From an uncultured Clostridia bacterium (lineage in GTDB: Bacteria > Bacillota > Clostridia > Christensenellales > UBA1242), in NCBI GenBank assembly GCA_947384015.1, contig CANDFN010000056.1:1-6757 (forward strand): 6,757 bases of DNA. The letters run 5' to 3'. The notes beneath the pieces were generated by a model. It worked only from the letters and a program-made list of their open reading frames with translations. It ran no database searches and was not told the origin of the DNA. The position numbers and the translations under genes are program-made. Shown one piece after another: positions 5,233 through 6,757 of the stretch; within the stretch, counting starts at the first letter, position 1, and the number at the start of each line of letters is the position of its first letter.

Positions 5233-5271
5233 TATTTATATTTGTTTTACTATAAGAGCAAGGAGTTGGTT

Positions 5272-5583
5272 ATGCAAATCAAATCAAGAATAGTTAACAA
5301 AACACTTTATATACTGCTTTCGGGCGAATTAGATGAATATACTGTGCCTAAAGTTAGAGAGGATCTAGACAGATTAATGGAAACAGAAAGAGGTTTTATG
5401 CAAATAGTTTTGGATTTTAGCGAATTAACTTTTATGGACAGTTTGGGAGTGGGAGTCTTAATTGGACGATATAAAAAGATGAGGCAGATGAATAAACCAA
5501 TATTTATTACAAACCCAAGCAGGGTGGCTGAGAAGATTTTTAAAATGTCAGGGCTTTACGATATCATGCCAAAAATAGTATAG
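5272..5583 (+). CDS. spoIIAA: Anti-sigma-F factor antagonist SpoIIAA
   Basis: A 103-residue STAS-domain protein, slightly shorter than Bacillus SpoIIAA (117). Conserved landmarks are SGELDEYT (17-24), the strand IVLDFSELTFMDS (45-57) and the segment GVGVLIGRYKK (59-69), with MSGL at 92-95. S57, directly after D56, matches the serine that SpoIIAB phosphorylates; the neighbouring second serine common in the family is leucine here. Unphosphorylated SpoIIAA binds SpoIIAB and frees sigma-F in the forespore. The start is ATG 5272 with AAGGAG (5260-5265) six bases before; a TTG at 5242 in frame has no such site. It is the first gene of the spoIIA operon, and its stop codon overlaps the ribosome binding site of spoIIAB. 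Confidence 0.96.
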   Translation: MQIKSRIVNKTLYILLSGELDEYTVPKVREDLDRLMETERGFMQIVLDFSELTFMDSLGVGVLIGRYKKMRQMNKPIFITNPSRVAEKIFKMSGLYDIMPKIV

Positions 5584-5592
5584 GAGGTAAAA

Positions 5593-6018
5593 ATGAAAAA
5601 TACTGTTGAATTAAAATTTAAGGCAATCGCCGCAAACATTCCTTTTGCAAGAAATGCGCTTGCAAGTTTTATTCTACCACTTAATCCAAGTGTAGATGAA
5701 TTACAAGATATGAAAACTGCTGTTAACGAGGCAATTACAAATGTAATTGTTCATGCATACCCTGAAACAACAGGTCATGTAACTATGAAAATTACTACTA
5801 AAGAAAATGTTGTGTCTATTAGTGTTATTGATAATGGCGTTGGTATACAAGATATAGAGCGAGCGTTGACACCTTTTTATACAAGCAAACCGGACGAAGA
5901 AAGAAGTGGAATGGGCTTTACTGTTATGGAAGGTTTTATGGATAAAATTGAAGTAAAAAACAATAAAGACGGACTTATTGTTAATATGATAAAAGAAATT
6001 GCATCTACAGGGTGTTAG
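5593..6018 (+). CDS. spoIIAB: Anti-sigma-F factor and serine kinase SpoIIAB
   Basis: A 141-residue GHKL ATPase, close to the 146 residues of Bacillus SpoIIAB. The N-box reads VNEAITNVIVHAY (44-56) with E46 and N50 in the expected places, the G1 box is DNGVGI (80-85), and the ATP-lid and G2 region includes TSKPDEERSGMGFTVME (97-113). SpoIIAB binds sigma-F with ATP and holds it inactive, or phosphorylates SpoIIAA with that ATP. AGGAGGT (5582-5588) precedes ATG 5593 and begins inside the spoIIAA stop codon, pointing to coupled translation. One base separates its TAG from the sigF ATG. Confidence 0.97.
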   Translation: MKNTVELKFKAIAANIPFARNALASFILPLNPSVDELQDMKTAVNEAITNVIVHAYPETTGHVTMKITTKENVVSISVIDNGVGIQDIERALTPFYTSKPDEERSGMGFTVMEGFMDKIEVKNNKDGLIVNMIKEIASTGC

Positions 6019-6019
6019 T

Positions 6020-6742
6020 ATGCTAAGTAATGAACAGACTTCACAACTTATAGATGAGGCTAAAAAAGGCAGTGATAAAGCTAAAGAAAAATTAATTATG
6101 ATAAATTCACCATTAATAAAAAGTGTTGTGAAACGTTATTTGGGTAAGGGTGTTGATTATGATGACTTGTTTCAGTTAGGAGCCTTGGGCTTTATTAAGG
6201 CAATAAATAATTTTGATGCAAGTTTTAATGTAAAATTTACAACTTATGCAGTGCCTATGATTGCTGGCGAGATAAAGCGATTTTTACGTGATGATGGCAG
6301 TGTTAAAATTTCACGCAGTATTAAGTATAATGCGGCGCAGTTAACAAATTATATATTTGAGTATAATAAAGAACATGGAGTTAGCCCTACAATAGAGCAT
6401 TTGTCAACAGTTTTAAATATGGATAAAGCAGATATTGTTTTAGCATTAGAGGCAAATGGTAGACCAATGTCTTTAGATGATAAATTTAATGATGATGAGG
6501 AGAGTTTATCGTTAGGAGATAAATTGCCAGATTCTTTTAGTTACGATAATTATATTGATAAATTAGCATTAAGAGATATGATTGAAGGTTTAAATAAAAG
6601 AGAAAAGCAAGTTATAATTATGAGATATTACTTAGACAAAACTCAAAGTGAAATTGCAACGGCTTTGGGTATTAGTCAAGTTCAAGTAAGTAGAATAGAA
6701 AATAAGGTGTTACAAGAATTAAGAGAGGGTATTAAAGTATAA
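6020..6742 (+). CDS. sigF: RNA polymerase sigma-F factor
   Basis: A 240-residue sigma-70 family factor of the SigF/SigG/SigB type, near the 255 residues of Bacillus SigF. Region 2 contains DYDDLFQLGALGFIKAINNF (47-66) and FTTYAVPMIAGEIKRFLRDDG (73-93); the VKISRS motif is at 95-100; region 4 has the helix-turn-helix TQSEIATALGISQVQVSR (208-225). RDDG and the place directly after spoIIAB identify SigF rather than SigG. It directs early forespore transcription once SpoIIAA displaces SpoIIAB. ATG 6020 is chosen: it follows the spoIIAB stop by one base and has CAGGGTG (6008-6014) upstream; the in-frame TTG at 5999 would overlap spoIIAB and lacks a good site. Translation is likely coupled. The last codons form the left arm of a terminator. 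Confidence 0.96.
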   Translation: MLSNEQTSQLIDEAKKGSDKAKEKLIMINSPLIKSVVKRYLGKGVDYDDLFQLGALGFIKAINNFDASFNVKFTTYAVPMIAGEIKRFLRDDGSVKISRSIKYNAAQLTNYIFEYNKEHGVSPTIEHLSTVLNMDKADIVLALEANGRPMSLDDKFNDDEESLSLGDKLPDSFSYDNYIDKLALRDMIEGLNKREKQVIIMRYYLDKTQSEIATALGISQVQVSRIENKVLQELREGIKV

Positions 6743-6755
6743 CCCTCTCTTATTT
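6720..6755 (+). terminator. Terminator overlapping the 3' end of sigF
   Basis: Stem TAAGAGAGGGT (6720-6730) with ACCCTCTCTTA (6742-6752), 11 perfect pairs, loop of 11 bases that includes most of the sigF stop codon, followed by TTT. The left arm is coding sequence. The T-run is short within the window, so efficiency is uncertain. Confidence 0.75.
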
Positions 6756-6757
6756 AA

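Larger units (their letters stand above)
4572..5271. other. 700-base stretch without an intact gene
   Basis: This stretch separates the tRNA operon from spoIIA. From 4572 to 4727 I see only AT-rich DNA with stops in all frames and a weak hairpin (AAGTTT-ATAA-AAACTT, 4655-4670). From 4728 to 5136 lies the decayed zinc-ribbon membrane gene, then two hairpins and the spoIIAA ribosome binding site. No intact reverse-strand gene is evident. Confidence 0.7.

Overview
The window looks like a piece of chromosome from an endospore-forming, low-GC Bacillota, most likely a clostridial lineage. Three observations support this. The DNA is strongly AT-rich. The right end carries a complete spoIIAA-spoIIAB-sigF operon, the switch that starts forespore gene expression. 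Promoters and ribosome binding sites follow the Gram-positive pattern. TAA, TAG and TGA all end genes here, so the standard genetic code applies. No database could be searched; all calls rest on motif recognition.

Left part (1-2593): three forward genes. The first is the C-terminal part of a cardiolipin-synthase-like phospholipase D protein cut by the window edge; its second HKD motif has lost the catalytic His and Lys. Twelve bases on is a TIM-barrel protein of the endonuclease IV / xylose-isomerase-like superfamily with most of the metal-ligand pattern. An RluA-family RNA pseudouridine synthase follows after a 61-base gap that holds an inverted repeat. A perfect palindromic hairpin (2516-2549) serves as a bidirectional terminator for this gene and the convergent one.

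Middle (2594-4571): a reverse-strand gene for an unrecognised charged 295-residue protein, with a very good extended -10 promoter. Divergent from it is a tRNA operon with two tandem sigma-A-type promoters: Pro(TGG), a CAT-anticodon tRNA that I read as Ile2 rather than Met, Asp(GTC), Phe(GAA), a small DUF1653 protein gene starting with TTG, Thr(TGT) and Tyr(GTA), then a strong terminator. All six tRNAs encode CCA.

Right part (4572-6757): 700 bases without an intact gene. They hold what I read as a decayed gene (4728-5136) for a small zinc-ribbon membrane protein with three membrane segments, its terminator, and a second terminator-like hairpin only about 27 bases before the spoIIAA ribosome binding site. 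The spoIIA operon then encodes the anti-anti-sigma factor SpoIIAA, the anti-sigma kinase SpoIIAB and sigma-F, tightly packed, and ends in a hairpin whose left arm lies in the last sigF codons.

No clearly new multi-gene system is visible. The most interesting items are the protein gene inside the tRNA operon, the degenerate phospholipase D, the orphan 295-residue protein, the decayed membrane gene and the hairpin in front of spoIIA.
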